From Epiperipatus broadwayi (lineage: Eukaryota; Onychophora; Udeonychophora; Euonychophora; Peripatidae), in the NCBI GenBank assembly GCA_028023455.1, contig JAQFVV010012404.1, positions 14,867,000 through 14,930,999 on the forward strand: a DNA stretch of 64,000 nucleotides, in the 5' to 3' direction. Positions within the stretch are counted from its first letter, which is position 1; each line of letters starts with the position of its first letter. The notes under the pieces were generated by a model. That model saw only the letters and a program-made list of their open reading frames with translations, ran no database searches and was not told the DNA's origin. The position numbers and the translations under genes were made by a program. Shown one piece after another: positions 1-13,752 of this stretch.

Positions 1-2784
1 CAAATTGTTGAGATCTTTTAAAAAGTAAAATTCGCAGCAGAAGTTAAAAAAGTAGCATCATGTCAAATAAATAGATAAAGGACCACTATATAATATCAAG
101 CGCGAAATTTATCTTTTAATTTTTTATTTCCCGTATTTATTTTACTTTTATCTTCTGGAATTCCAAGGCTGGTTTACTAGTTACAACTATTGACGATGAT
201 GATTACAAAAAAACATATAGTAAAATAATTTAGTTAAATAAAAATTATTATGTTCTGATATTTTATTTTTTGAAAAATGATTTTTAAAATTCAGCCTTTC
301 AACAACTTGGACAATAAATTTATAAGAAAACTTAAAACCTTTCATTTTGGCCTGTGTGGACAGAGGGTTTAAATAGATTAGCTTATAGAGAGTGTTCTAT
401 TTTTTCTTACTACTTCTCAACGAAGCAGATACCCGAAGCAATGTTTAATCAATTCAATCAAGTTTAGCTTTTAAAGTTTTAAAATCCACTTCAGTGAAGT
501 ATCCCCTCTCCCATCTTTTTTCTGTGCCTTTTTTTAAGGGAACCTTCTTCAACTAAAATGCCACAGCCAGATTATTTTCAAATGCATTTGTAGTCAATTA
601 GACTCACTCTAGTCAGACAAAACATGTCAGGTCTTGATAAAGTTGCCACTTGCTGAAATGATTTTTCCATCTATAAGGGTTTTAAGACTGAAAAAAAAAA
701 AGTTGGAGTAAATAATTCAAGGTTAGTGACTAAAAATAGAAAGTGAAAATCTTTTTTAAAAGTTTATACAATTGTTAAGATTTATTAAATTTCAATCATC
801 TAAATATTTTGCTTTTTTGTTACATACCGCTACATATATTCATTATACTGTATGTTCATATCAGTCTATTACAATCAGTTCTGCAACGTAATTGATAAAA
901 ATATTTTATAAATCAGACTAAGAAATATGTGATTTATTAGTAAGTAATTTAACACAGAACGCAAATAAACTACATACACATATATAGAACTTCTTGTCAG
1001 TACAGTATTCAGCAATTCCATTATTCGTGTTTAAACCAGAAGCTAGTACTATCTCCATATTAATTTTGCAGTCTATTTTCTAGTTAGATATAGGCGAGCA
1101 TTGCAGTTTCATATTAGTTTTATAGTCTTTCTCTAAATAACATATAATCTAGTAGAATAATTCCATAGCATCTTTAAAGTGTTTCTCTGAACTGTATATA
1201 GGCTGGTATTATGATTCATCCTATCTCTACAGTTTAATAATCTATAGTCGCCTGTTCCTTTAATCTTAAAAGTAAAAATTGAAATGATATGTGTAATTCT
1301 CTAGTCGATTTTATTACCTACAAGTGCCAAGTCTCTGGGAACAGCTGTTACTTACTGCATTTTTTTGCTACTTCAAACTGAAATTTTCAAAAGATCTCTA
1401 CAACACAGAGTAAGACTACGACTTCTTTCCTATAACAATTTATATGTCTTTTCTTATTCTTTCTGGAATATTCTATTTGTTAAGTAAAATACAAATCTCT
1501 TAAAGTGATTAACTAGATATAATCAGCTTGATCTAATTTTTATAAAATCAAATCTGAATTCTGAAATATTTTCTCTGGATAACAATTAATTTTTTATTTT
1601 CCATCATAGCTAATTCTCAGAGTTAAATAAATGTATATAGATATTAACAATTTGATTACAAAACAATAAAACAAATATATTTTCTATATATAACCTTATT
1701 AATGATATGAAGCTCATAAGTTTATAATGTAGATCTAAAACTGAAATGCTAGGCAAACTATTGTAGTCCATAATCAAACAGTATCATTGGTCAAGTATTT
1801 TAAATGCCTAATTATTTTATTTACTTTCAAACTTACATATATTGAATTATTGCACAGAACAAAGTAAATGTTGGTTCAACAGCTATAATCTATCTATTGT
1901 GTCACTCTATTCTTTACTTCTACATAAACACAAGCATTGAAGATACACCAAATGGTATTCAAACCAAAATCCCTAGATTAGTTTCTGGCTATTGGCTTCT
2001 ATGACTAGTCATGCTTACAAACTGTATCTAGTATAGAGTGATAGAATTGATTACTGTTATTAAGAAAGCTGTTAAATGTAAGTTAGAAGTCATGTCATCA
2101 TTTTTTTGATCTATGGTAAAATAATTATTAATACACATTACAAAGTAATATTTTAAACAATTCTCTTAGATCTCTATACCAAAATATATATATAACTTTA
2201 ATTCCTTTAGATGTAGACTTAATTTATAATGGACAATTTAACAAAAATAAAAACAAGACTAAAGTCAAAGGATAATTAAAATATACAATAGGTTGGTGCA
2301 TTTATTAATTTCCAGTTTTCCCACTCCTGAGGTTTATATGTAATTAAAGCAATAATAAGAAGAATAAACTTATGATATAATACTTCGTTGAGAGTCCAAT
2401 TGTAATATAGCAGATGATGTGCTTTTATAATTAATTAAAGGAATATTTCTTTTACTTCACTAGCCATTACAGTTAAGTAGTGATAAATATCTTTATTATA
2501 TAATTGACAATCTCAAAAGCTTAATAAAAAACTAAAATGGCTTTATCTTTTTTGCAATATTTGTTAGTTGTCATACCTGTCAATCATCAGTTATGATAAC
2601 CATTTAATCTGCCTTTGCATAGAAATACAGTTATTAAAAATTAAATTAATTCACTGATATACATTTTAGTATATATTTAAATGTAAAATTACATAAAAAT
2701 TAAAGAATAAAATAATAATAATTGTATGAAATTATTTAATTAATGAAATAAATAATATTACATATGTCGTAGTTATTTGTTATA
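1..2784. other. AT-rich non-coding stretch, no gene seen
   Basis: I see no ORF with recognisable protein content, no RNA gene and no clear repeat boundary. The sequence is AT-rich with short homopolymer runs. It ends where degraded LINE protein becomes readable. Confidence 0.6.
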
Positions 2785-5010
2785 TATTATTGAAGCATGA
2801 AATTTTCTTAAGGAATATGTTATTGTTACAAGTAAATCTATTCTTGGGTTCATTGAAAAGAAGAGTCATAACTGATTTTCTGACAATGATCATATTACTA
2901 GTGGTTTCATTAAAAGCAAACATGTGGTATTTATTCTTGGCTTGGCAAAATAAAATTAATAGATTAAATGTGTTACTTTAAAATTAATATACATTTGAAA
3001 GCAGAAGTTCAACTGCTGACAAGAAGGCTTAAAAATGATTAATGGATTAAAATAGGAAAAAAATACAGATATTCACTGATTATGGTTATTCTAGATTTTT
3101 TTTGATACATTGAAAGCAACGTATGGACTTGAGAACCATTATAACAATCCTATTAAACTAATGATAATGATATTTTGAACAGGTGGAAAGAACATTTTGA
3201 TTGTTTTTTGAATAGTGGTACAAGAATTGATATAGTGAATTTTAATGATATATCCATTTTAGTTACTCATTTAGATCTTTAGATTTGGACAGAAGTATCC
3301 AGCTTAATGAAATCAAAACAGCTTTTTGTATCTTAAAAATGGAAAGGCTGTAGGTCCTAATGAAATACCTAAAGATACTTTAAAATATGATGGTGATATA
3401 TTAACTTCAAAAATAGTGAAATTTTTGAAGAATATCCATATCCATGAAGTGCCATCCAGTCTATGCTAATTATCATGGAATATCATTATTATCCATTATA
3501 GCAAAAATATTTTCAATAATTTTGTTGAATAAATTACTTCCAGTTATAGATGAATGGTTACCAAAGATTTCATGTGGTTTTAATGAATTAAGAAGTACTG
3601 TAGATATGTTTTTTGTTGCAGCAAAATGGAAGAACAATTCAGCCAAGGCATTTGATTCAATTAATAGGTTTATGGCATTGTGGAAATTATAAGGAAATCC
3701 CTAGAAATTGGTATTGATATTCCTTAACCCACTGATCTTCTTTCTTACCCAGTAACATTTCCAGAATTTCCATTTTCACTATTCATTTTAGGATATTTTC
3801 CATATATTTTTTGTTTACCTAATCACTGTTCTTTTTGCTGAGCTCACTGTTCTTCACAATATTTTTTCATTCATTCCACTTCTTTAACACAATTATATCT
3901 GCATCAACCAGCACATTAAGCCCTGGAGGTTCAATTCTATTTTCAATATGTCTATTTTGTGAAAGAGCTTGAGCATATACTAAAGTAACTTTTACATTTT
4001 GACACAACACTGACTGATCTACTCTTAATGGGAGGGTAATCCATTTGAGGCATTTAAAATGAAAACTTGTGTTAGACAAGGATGTGTACTTGCTCCAGTT
4101 TTATTTTTAATTTTTATGTGAGGAGCCTTTGGAATTGTTTATAGAGGATCAAAATAAGATAAGGTTTGATGGTGGAATTTTAATTTGAATTGGTATGTCA
4201 TCTTCTTAGGTTTAGTATTTACAGTATGCTGATGATTTTGCTATTTTTCCAGTTGAAAAAATGATTTACAAAATGATTTTTAATGTTTTAAATGCAACTT
4301 ATAAAGTTCTTTCTCAATCAGTAACAGAAGAAAAATCTTCAACAACTATCAGCTTGGATGACTATCAACTTGAGAATGTAAATAAGTTTAAATACTTTTA
4401 ATAGTTTTATAAGTAGAAACATGGATTTAGATGTTGAAATTCAACACAGACCATAATGTATTGCTGCTGCTTTTAACGAGATAAAAGATAGAGTATTTCA
4501 TCAAAGGTAAAAACTATATTAGCTATATATAAAGCTGTTATCTTATATAATTTATTGTATGGATGTAAAACTTGGACAGCTTATTAGGACAATATAAAGG
4601 CTTAGAAAAATTTCATTTAAAGTCACTTCGTAAAATTTTTAAAAATGCAATGGCAAGATCATAGAAACAATCAATATGTTCTTCACCTTGCAGATGTGAT
4701 ACTATTAAATCTATTATTGTAAAATCACATTTTCATTGGATTGGATATGTATAACAAATGAACAATAGAAGGCTTCCTAAGAGAGTATTTTATGGTGCAC
4801 TTGAAATGGGTTTTGTAGGAGAGATAGATCCTGCCTACATTATAAGAATTACCTCCAAGAAATTGTAAAGAAGTGCAATGTCAATTGTTTCAATTGGGAA
4901 GATATGGCAGAGAATAAAATACATTGGAGAGCTACAATTAGACATAGTGTTTAAGTATTTTAGAAAGAAAAGTTTTCTGCTGGGGGAACTGAAAGATAAT
5001 ATCATAAAAT
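2785..5010 (+). pseudogene. LINE (non-LTR retrotransposon) reverse transcriptase relic, family A
   Basis: Reading across frames gives an ordered non-LTR reverse transcriptase. An N-terminal linker (HNWFSDNDHI-like, about 2855) leads to a RWKEHF block (3181-3201) and a GKAVGPNEIP block (3340-3369). These are followed by a YHGISLLS fingers motif (about 3471), an AFDSIN motif (about 3650), a QGCVLAP block (about 4078) and an intact YADD catalytic box (4224-4235). The C-terminal tail carries a KSHFHWIGYV-like and a KRVFYG-like block (about 4720-4800). Many stops and frameshifts break it, and a stretch of unrelated sequence separates the palm motifs between 3690 and 4050, so it is dead. No endonuclease domain is readable at the 5' end, which fits the 5' truncation usual for LINEs. 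A second copy of the same family lies at 52920-54280. I do not assign a clade. Confidence 0.8.
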
Positions 5011-6400
5011 AACAAGTAAACTTAAATTGACCAGCACGTTCTATATGTGGTCATACTCTTTTTTAAAAGAGTAGTTTATCTCTCTCCCCTAACTTGTTTT
5101 TTTAAATTGTAATGATTACAAACTTATTTGAGTGGCTATTTATTATTATTTACCAGATGTACCCATTCTGTAAATTTGTTGCTTCAACATTTTTTTTAAA
5201 GATTTAACATAAATTAAACAAAAGATTTTAATATATAAATAAGCGTGAGAAATGGACAATTGAAAAATTGTAAAAACAGTTTAGAAATATACCCAGCAAG
5301 GTATTAATAAAGCTAAATTAAAATTTTTTACATAACCTGTTATATTTGATGTGTGAATTTGACAGCATTATGGACAACTGCAAAAAAATTATAGTTTGTT
5401 AATGGTGAATTACTTCCTTTGCATAAAATGCTAGTAATATAAATTACAGTGTAATTAGGTATAGTTATTTATTTATAAATGAAAACAAATTTAAAGTTTT
5501 TTTTTTTTTTGATTTTTCACAGAGTTAAAGACAAACAGCCTTATGGACACACATTCAAAATTTGTCACATGACAGCTTTATGGAGAAATTTTCAAAATTT
5601 GACATATGACAGCCTTACAGACAAACATTCATATATTCATATGAATTATATATATATTATTATAATTGTCTATAGCAAATTAAAGAACTAAAAGTTAATA
5701 ATAATAGTAATAACATCAGTACAATATCATTAGACATGTTATATGCCTCACTTTAATTACAAAAAAAAAGACTAATTAAATAAATGTCAATTGTTAATTA
5801 AATAAATGTCAATTGTAAATGTTTATTTTTTCCCCTCTCATTTTATTTTTATTTAAGAATAGCCAATTATCCAATTATCAAACAATAATTATTGCTAACT
5901 GGAATGCCTATGCTCAGTTTTCTGAGAAAAAAAAAATTATATTTTCTTTAAACCTCAAAACAAATCACAAATTTTTCTGGATTAGAATCCCATGAGATCA
6001 TAAGAATGATAGAAAAATATTTTAATTATTATCTCATGAGTCTAATATATACACATGTAATGTCTAAAAACACATTAAAGATAATTTTCTCTTCAACTTT
6101 TTGACTCTTCTTTTTTGTCTTGAAGGTATTATATATACTTAATTTACCCTCTGCAATTGAAATAATACACTGTAAAAAATAATAGCATTGCAATAAATCA
6201 GTTAACCAAATAATTTCATAATAGTAATGTTTTCTGAATACATTTTTATAAGATTAGAAAGAATAAAAATGAATCTATAAATTTCCTATCTTTTTCCATC
6301 TTAATTTTTAGAACACATTCTGTAATTAATCTTTTTAGATTATTTTAGAGTATATTAGTAATCATATCTATAAAAACTGCCTAAAACACCAACCAATTTC
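5011..6400. other. Non-coding, short repeats only
   Basis: It follows the LINE relic. Besides the 5529-5640 tandem repeat it holds a 22-bp direct repeat (TTAATTAAATAAATGTCAAT core) at about 5773 and 5795. No gene is seen. Confidence 0.5.
5529..5640. repeat. Short degenerate tandem repeat, about 40-bp unit, about three copies
   Basis: Three successive units share the cores GACAGCCTTA or GACAGCTTTATGGA, then ATTCAAAATTTG, then ACATATGACA. A more distant copy (GACAGCATTATGGAC) lies at about 5362. The 70-aa ORF over this stretch (5479-5691) follows the repeat and is not a credible gene. Confidence 0.6.
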
Positions 6401-6401
6401 A

Positions 6402-6599
6402 GTGATCAGACTGTCCATATATCTAACATACGCTCTATGGACAGCCAGATGTATGAAGATCTTCACCTTACCCAACCTAAATGATAACACCTTCTTTATT
6501 CAAAAAATTTTAAAAATGAAGAATAGAGACCAAATGCTATTCACCAAAAGAAGATACGAGGACACATGGAACTTGTTTCATGTCCCTCAACCACTCTAG
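6402..6599 (+). pseudogene. Possible LINE C-terminal fragment
   Basis: This short open frame of 65 aa includes the phrase ALWTARCMKIFTLPNLNDN and ends just before low-complexity sequence. The local base composition is less AT-rich than the surroundings. The stretch ALWTAR resembles the zinc-finger-like C-terminal tail of some LINE reverse transcriptases, but the match is short and I cannot exclude chance. It is not evidently continuous with the Jockey-like relic that starts at 7085. Confidence 0.2.
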
Positions 6600-6815
6600 T
6601 AGCTCTCCACAGAACAAACTCACCAACACCTCATTAAGACAAACTGCAGCTTAGGTACAAGATATATATGGAATGAACCAGCAACAAACAAAATCAACCT
6701 ATCCTTAGAGTATAGACATTGGCCTTACTTATGTATTCTCTATTCAGTATATTTATTGTAGCCTTTGAACAATAATTAGAAAACAATAAATTTCTTAAGA
6801 TATTAGTATTTACTA

Positions 6816-7078
<263 letters not shown>

Positions 7079-7374
7079 CAGCATCATTATTTGAAGTAAT
7101 TTATTTTGATTTAAGTAGAGCTTTTGATAGAGTTATTCATTTTAAACTTTTAAATAAAATGTCTGATATGGGTTTCTCATTGAATTTGTTAAATTAGTTT
7201 ATGTCATTCTTGAAAAAATATATCTTCTTTTGTTAAGTATAATAATAATGTTACACATACTTATATTAATGAATTAGGTACTCCACAATGTAATGTATTG
7301 GCACCATTATTATTTGCAATATATATATAAATGATTTGGAAATATATTAAATTTATTAAGCACTAGCAGATGAT

Positions 7375-7787
7375 ATAATAATGTGAAAGGCTAAAACCTT
7401 CGACAGAAGTGCCTTAAAAATGCTTATGTGACAGCCAATCAGATGTAATAATGACTGCATGTGGAACTTTCAATTCAAGAACACAAGCTAGAACTATGAG
7501 AAAAAGATAAGATCATGAAGCTTAAAACACCTTCACATTTAATTCACTAAATATTATATATAAATAAACAATCCAAAATCCTTCGATTTAGAATGAAGCA
7601 ATTTTCAAATCTAATGAAATAATAGTAACAAATGTAAATGTATTAAATTTATTAAGCACTAGCAGATGTAATTCTGGCTTGTGTTTTTGAATTGAGAGTT
7701 CCACATGCAGTCATTATTACATCTGATTGGCTGTCACAAGCATTTTTAAGGCACTTCTGTTGAACGTTTTACCTTTCATGTTATTAT
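7375..7787. mobile_element. Palindromic (foldback or MITE-like) insertion in the LINE
   Basis: The left arm (7375-7488) and right arm (about 7677-7787) are imperfect reverse complements. Shared blocks include CAGAAGTGCCTTAAAAATGC, GACAGCCAATCAGATGTAAT and AATGACTGCATGTGGAAC. Between them is an AT-rich core of about 190 bp. The core ends with a 25-bp stretch (ATTAAATTTATTAAGCACTA core, about 7645) that also lies just outside the left arm (about 7345), so part of the LINE was duplicated. No transposase is encoded and no clean target duplication is visible. Confidence 0.6.
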
Positions 7788-8376
7788 TATAAATGATTTG
7801 GATAGTTATATAATGAAAGTTAGTTTATTATCATATGCTGATGATTGTAAAATATTTAAATTAATTACTTGTTCTAATGATCAATTAGATTATCAGTCTT
7901 ATATGGATAGCTTTTATGAATGGTTTCTTAAGAATAATATGTACATAAGTATAGAGAAATGTTGTGCTATTACATAGATAAGAAAAGTTCAGTATTATGT
8001 GGACTCATTATATAAATAATGAAATTATTGAATATAAAAAGTATTATAAAGATCTTGGAATATAGTTGAATCAAAATGGATCTTTTACAATTCATGCGGA
8101 TAATATTTTATGTAAAGCTAATAAAATAATAAGCTTTACTTTTTTTATTCGACATTACTTTAATATTTTTGTTAAGATATGTGTGTTTAAAACACTTGTA
8201 CTTCCTATAATGAAATATGCTTCAATAATATGGAGATCTGATAAGTTATCTCATATAGATAAATTACAGTCATTATATAGTAAATTCACTAATATAATTA
8301 ATGCAAAAGATGCTTTTATAAATTTGTTTCATAGAAGAGTGATTTGTGATATGAAATTTTTTTTATTTAATCATTC

Positions 8377-8574
8377 ATAATTGTTAATTAGAGAAGATAT
8401 AAATTAGTATTAAAGTTTATCGGCTTAACGTAATACTAGCTTAATTGAATATTTGTATTTGCATATATTTTATTATACATTTTATGAAGGCTATGAATAT
8501 GAGGTATGGATCCTCGAAAACATTAAGCCGATAAACTTTAATACTAATTTATATCTTCTCTAATTAACAATTAT
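8377..8574. repeat. Perfect 52-bp inverted repeat with 94-bp loop
   Basis: The arms 8377-8428 and 8523-8574 match base for base as reverse complements, from ATAATTGTTAATTAGAGA to ATCGGCTTAA. The spacer is unique AT-rich sequence with a GGATCC site. It splits the 3' part of the Jockey-like LINE. Perfect arms in a decayed host element mean that it is younger than the LINE, or that the arms are kept identical by gene conversion. Confidence 0.85.
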
Positions 8575-8870
8575 ATATTTTACATATAGTGAGAAGTAAA
8601 GCTATATTAATCATTCATGGAAAAATCTTCTTACATAATTGTATTTCAAAAATATTAATAAGAATTCCTCATATACAAGGCATAAGAATTTATTTAATAT
8701 TGATAAATATAAATGTGAAACTTTATATTTGGCAGCATTATACAGACTACCAAATTTGTATAATATATTTTTCAACGACATTGATGTATATTTTCTGTGG
8801 ATCTAAAGACATTTGCTACAGAAACAACAATTAGCTTATAAAATATTTAAGTTGTAATATATTTCTTTAA

Positions 8871-11800
8871 ATGATTTTATTAACTGTTGAAATATTAATT
8901 AATTGAAATAATAATAATAAAAAAACAACAACAACTCATTGCCCAAATATTTTGAATTTACTAAAAGTCTGTAAAGAATTCTTTCTTTCTTAAATAAAGA
9001 TTTATTTAATTTATTTATTAAAAATAATTACATTCAGATAATAAATTTTGAAAATCATGTGATTAAATTTAATTTTCTAAGTAGTTTGGAGGAATAGGCT
9101 CTAATTCTCTTCTTTGATAATTATAGAATTTTGAAATGTCCAACATTAATTTCGAGTTGGTTGAATTTTTTTCAAAGTTATATCTGACATAATCATGAAC
9201 CCAGAATCTATGATTATTCCAATAGTGAAATATGTATCTTATTATTGATTTTTTAGAGTCAATAATCAGCACGTTTGATCAACCCAAATTAACATATCTA
9301 GGACTCTTGTTCAATTAGATACTTGATTACTGATTATTATTACATAGCTCACTGAGTTGTCTATGGACCATTTACTTGAATGAAAAATCCTAAACTTAGT
9401 TGTGATTTGAGAATGTATTCAAATTCTGCACATATTACTAGATAAATTAATATTACTATTTTTGGCTTCGCAATTAATTTCTCTTCATCAGAAAATTATT
9501 TTTCTGGTTTTTATTCTTTGTAAATTTTTTAAATTTTCATTTCTTATTTGAGATTAATCATTTAAAATTCTAGATCTCTCTTAATGTAGTTTAAAGAACT
9601 ATTATACGAAAATAAATAAATAGCATTAAAAATAATAAAAGGAGAAATAATATGAGGAAAAGAGAAACAGTTATTGAAGTAATGAATTAGAAAATGTTAA
9701 AATTTATAAACATATTGGAAAAAATATTAATATTAATAAAAATATAATGGCTGAAATTAACTGAATTAAATTTGATATGTTTTTTATTTTTTTGCAATCA
9801 ATTTCAAAATCTGTTTATTTGAAACATATTGAAATTCTTTATATTTTTATTAAAAACAACTGTTTCCTTGGGAAATTAAGCAGGAATAATATATCATTCA
9901 AGTTGTATAGTTCTATAGACTATCAAAAATTGAGTAGTGTAAATGTAATATAGTGGTAACTAGATAAGTATCACTAAATTAAAAACATAATAAAGTGAAT
10001 TTAATCTTGGAGTTAAACAGAGATATTTTTGTTTCCCATAGATTAATATTAAAATAAACATTATTAAGTGTATTCACCACTGCTGAACTGAGACTCTTAG
10101 TAGAAAAACAATACATTGATTGACTGCTAAACATACACCAATATATCAAAATATATAAATTATATTTAACTAAAAAAGATCAAAATATATAGGTAGTAAT
10201 CCATGCAAGTTCTACTGTCATCATTGAAATATTTAATATGATGAAATAGATCTGGACTAAAAGAGCTAGGAATTAGAGCTCTTTTAAAATCTTAAATTGG
10301 ATCTTAAAAGATGTTAAGAAATCTAAAATAATAGACCTAAGTGATATAGAAAAAAGAGACTATGAATGAGATAATTTGAATTGGAAATTAATATTCACGA
10401 TTTTACCTTTTGATTGCACTATTCTGTCACTGAAATAATGAGTTTATAATGAGTTTGGAGGTCGTTGATATTTGTGAGTTATCATTCAATATTTTTGTTA
10501 AAACAAGGCCACGATATTTATAGATGGTAAGATAATAAAAAAATGATTTCTGTGTATAAGATGAAATACATCGGCCTAATCTGTACTTATAAGATTTTAA
10601 GATTAAGTGACATTCTGGCTTCCGAATATAATGTGATTCTCTTCAGCTTTTTTCACATAATTATTCGCAGGATGTTGTTTGTTTTTATAATTACTATAAA
10701 TAGATATTTTCTGAACTTGTTTAATTAATTCTTCCTGCTTCTAAAAGTAATCTCTAATTCTATTTTCTAACCACTCCATTTTTATGCTTTTAAAATCAAT
10801 ATATGTCATACTACTTTACTTCATGCTCTTGTCTCTTTCTCTTATATCTTTTAAAAGTAATATTAACAAATAATTTCTAAAACAGAACCTTTGTAAGATA
10901 GATACTATTTAGTTTTTGTTTTTAAATAATAGTTTCATTATTCTATGAGAAATTTCCTTTAAAAAAAAAAAAATCAGGTTATTCTTTAAAATTGAAAAAT
11001 CTTTATATTTTTTATTCATAAAAAATAATAATTAAGTTTTGTTTATTTATAATTTTTAAAATTTATAAATATTTTTAATGTAATCAAACATTTTAAATGT
11101 ATATAAGTAAAATCAATAATTATAAAAAAAAAGTATTTGCAGTAAATATTTATAGGTAAACAATTTTAAAAATAAGCAGAATTATATATATATAATCACA
11201 AGAGTTAAACTGAAACTGTAATGATATTCACATTTGAGTAAACAAATGCCTACTGCAGATTATATTATCAAAAATCGTTTACTGGTACCTTAGAAAATAT
11301 GTTTATAGTAGTTATTTCAGATCTCTTGCTAATCATAAAATGATAGAAGATAGACTTTAAAAATATATATTATTGTAAAATGTATTTTGATAAGGTCTTT
11401 CATAAGAATTATAAAAAAAACATTTATTATAGAAATATAGTTATCGACTAATGTATTTTTAATCTGGTCAAGTCAAATTTTTTGCAAATTTCGAATGGAT
11501 ATTAATCCAAAACAAGTTATATTATTAAAATTATTTTATTAATTGATGGTTAAAGCAATGAGAAATTGGTATACAAACTTAATCTTTTAATTATTTGGGA
11601 GCATTTTAAAGACTGAAGATTTTGAGAAAAATATTATATTAAAATGTTAATCGCAAATTTTTGCTTTTTTATTAAAACAAAGAAGCACAATATTTTATCA
11701 TAACAATATGATTTGGAAGCTGAGAATAAGAATTATTTTATATGAAGTTTGGCATTATCTGTTACAGAGAAGTGTTTGATTAGATAGAAGTGTGGTATTA

Positions 11801-13069
11801 AATTAAAGAGTGTAATGTATGAAAATAATATTTAAAAATATTTTGAATAAAAACTAAAAGTGAATAGAATGGTCATTATTGATCATGGATTTGCATTGGA
11901 ACTTTTTTATATGAATTCGAATAAAAAAATATAAGAAGACCGTTAAGAGAATGATAAATGAAAGAAAAATGTAATGGTTGAATTAGACCTGCAGATATGG
12001 TCAACATCAATCACCAGAGGGCATCATTATATTCATCATGTAGAATTTTCTATTTATGTTAACAAATAATGTTATCCAACAGAATAAGATCTCAAAATAT
12101 TTATACACTGATCTCTATAGGAAATTTAAGTTTATTGATGAAGATATATAACTACAATTTCTACAGATTCACTAAACATTAGCAATATTTTCTACGTGCA
12201 TTAGATCACAGAGAATCACTAGACTCTTTGAAATAAAGCATTGATTATTATATATGATGGTAAACTGGATCTTGAAAGAATTATAAAACAAATTCTGTAT
12301 TTAATAAATTAAAATAAATATTTGTTATCAATTTAATATTATACTATCAGTCATATTATCAATTCTATATTATGATTATCTTATAAGTTGTATTTTTAGT
12401 ATTATCAATTCAATATCATATTTATAAGTCATATAAAAACATTCATTATAAATATATTTTGGAAAAGAACCTCATATATTTATAAGGTAAAGTAATATGT
12501 TAATTTTATATATTATCACATATCTTTTCAATATTTTTTTTATATAAACATAATGGTGGTGGTCATGTGCAATGCCAATCTCACCATAGTTTAATTTGAC
12601 ACATTTGTATCCAAACAGGTTTATAATTAATTACTATGGGAATTCTTATCTTAACAATTCTTACATACATATAATTACAATGCTGTATAATCATCATCAT
12701 TTGAAGAAAATACAAGAATGGCATGCAATAGAAACTAATAATCAGAAAATAATAAATTATTTACAACAGCTACATAAGTATCAAATTTGTTTAGCCATTA
12801 AAAGCCTTTTCCAGCACCTTATTTGGTGCCCTTTTCAAATGTTACTAATCTATTATGTTAACAAACTATTTTAGACATAAAACAATCTAGTGTTCAATAA
12901 TGAAATTAAAACAAACAATACCAATATAAATCATTAAAGTAAATCAAAACCCACATATATAAATCCAGTAATTACAAAATAATTGACTATATCATAACAA
13001 TACAATAAATAAAATAAATTATATGCATTTTTTTTTCTTTTTTACCTTTTTTATAATTATATTTATGTC
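8871..13069. other. AT-rich non-coding stretch
   Basis: No recognisable coding content is seen. Short open frames at 9069-9272 (minus), 10543-10728 (plus) and 12596-12874 (plus) have compositions expected of AT-rich noise and match nothing I know. Confidence 0.5.
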
Positions 13070-13752
13070 AATTTATATAATTTTCCATTCATTTTTAATT
13101 AAACAATTATTAACCAAATTTATAGAAATCTTGTAAATATTCATAAAATTATTTAAATTACTTTTAATATAGTATGTTTTATATATTTGTCTTCTTTTTG
13201 GTTCTTTGGTGTAATTTAAACCTTTAATACTTGTTGTAGCATCTATTCTATACCCATATTTTAAGTAATGAATATATAATGCAGATTTATCATCTCTTCT
13301 ATTAATTGCATTATTATATTCTTTGACTGTTACCTCTAATTGTTTGCCAGTATGCCCAAAGTAAATCATACATGTAATTTTATATACAATTCCTTTTTTG
13401 TACCATATATAATTTTTTAACCTATAATTATCTATTAATAGATCAAGATTTTTACTCCTTGACAAGCCAATATTTATATTCTTCTTGATATAATTTTGTT
13501 ATATCTTAATGTATTATATATCTTAGGATAATATGAAAGTCTAATTCATTTTTTATTTGATTCATTATTACTATTATCAATAGCATTATTTTTCTCAGAA
13601 ATTTTATCACCTACTACAGGTGTTTTGGAATTAAAAAATATATTTTTAATAGTTTTAGGATTATACCCATAATCTTTATATAATTTAATAAATTGATTCT
13701 TTTGTAACTGAGATACACCTTTATATATATTGTAATGGTCATATCTGTACAT
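13070..13752 (-). pseudogene. Penelope-like retroelement, C-terminal GIY-YIG endonuclease relic
   Basis: On the minus strand an open 130-aa frame (13073-13465) carries GIVYKITC, then YFGHTGK, LEVTVKEYNNAI, RRDDKSALYIHY and a RRQIYKTYYI tail. This is the order GIY - YIG - Arg/Glu helix - Ala-rich block seen in the endonuclease of Penelope-like elements. Upstream (13546-13752) a second frame continues the connector between reverse transcriptase and endonuclease, with a frameshift and stop between the two. The usual CxxC-type spacing between GIY and YIG is shortened, and YIG reads YFG. No reverse transcriptase remains, so this is a 5'-truncated dead copy. GIY-YIG domains also occur in other proteins, but the tail after the domain favours Penelope. 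Confidence 0.65.

Larger units (their letters stand above)
7085..8870 (+). pseudogene. Jockey-like LINE reverse transcriptase relic, interrupted
   Basis: The palm motif VIYFDLSRAFDRVIH starts right after the second ATT array (about 7095-7140). A GTPQCNVLAPLLFAIYI block follows (about 7277-7330), then an INDL...LADD segment (7329-7375). After a 413-bp palindromic segment, the INDL...SYADD segment appears again (about 7791-7846). It continues as CKIFKLITC and a thumb-like stretch, with DLGI (about 8050), a 104-aa open piece at 8066-8380 (KICVFKTLVLPIMKYASIIW), and further 3' protein after 8575. The order and motifs fit Jockey/I-type LINEs. Stops, frameshifts and two inserted palindromes show that it is dead. 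Because INDL...ADD occurs twice, this may be two overlapping LINE fragments rather than one. Confidence 0.7.

Noticed and set aside
12596-12874. 92-aa plus-strand ORF
   Set aside because: It has AT-rich composition, no recognisable motif and no supporting context.
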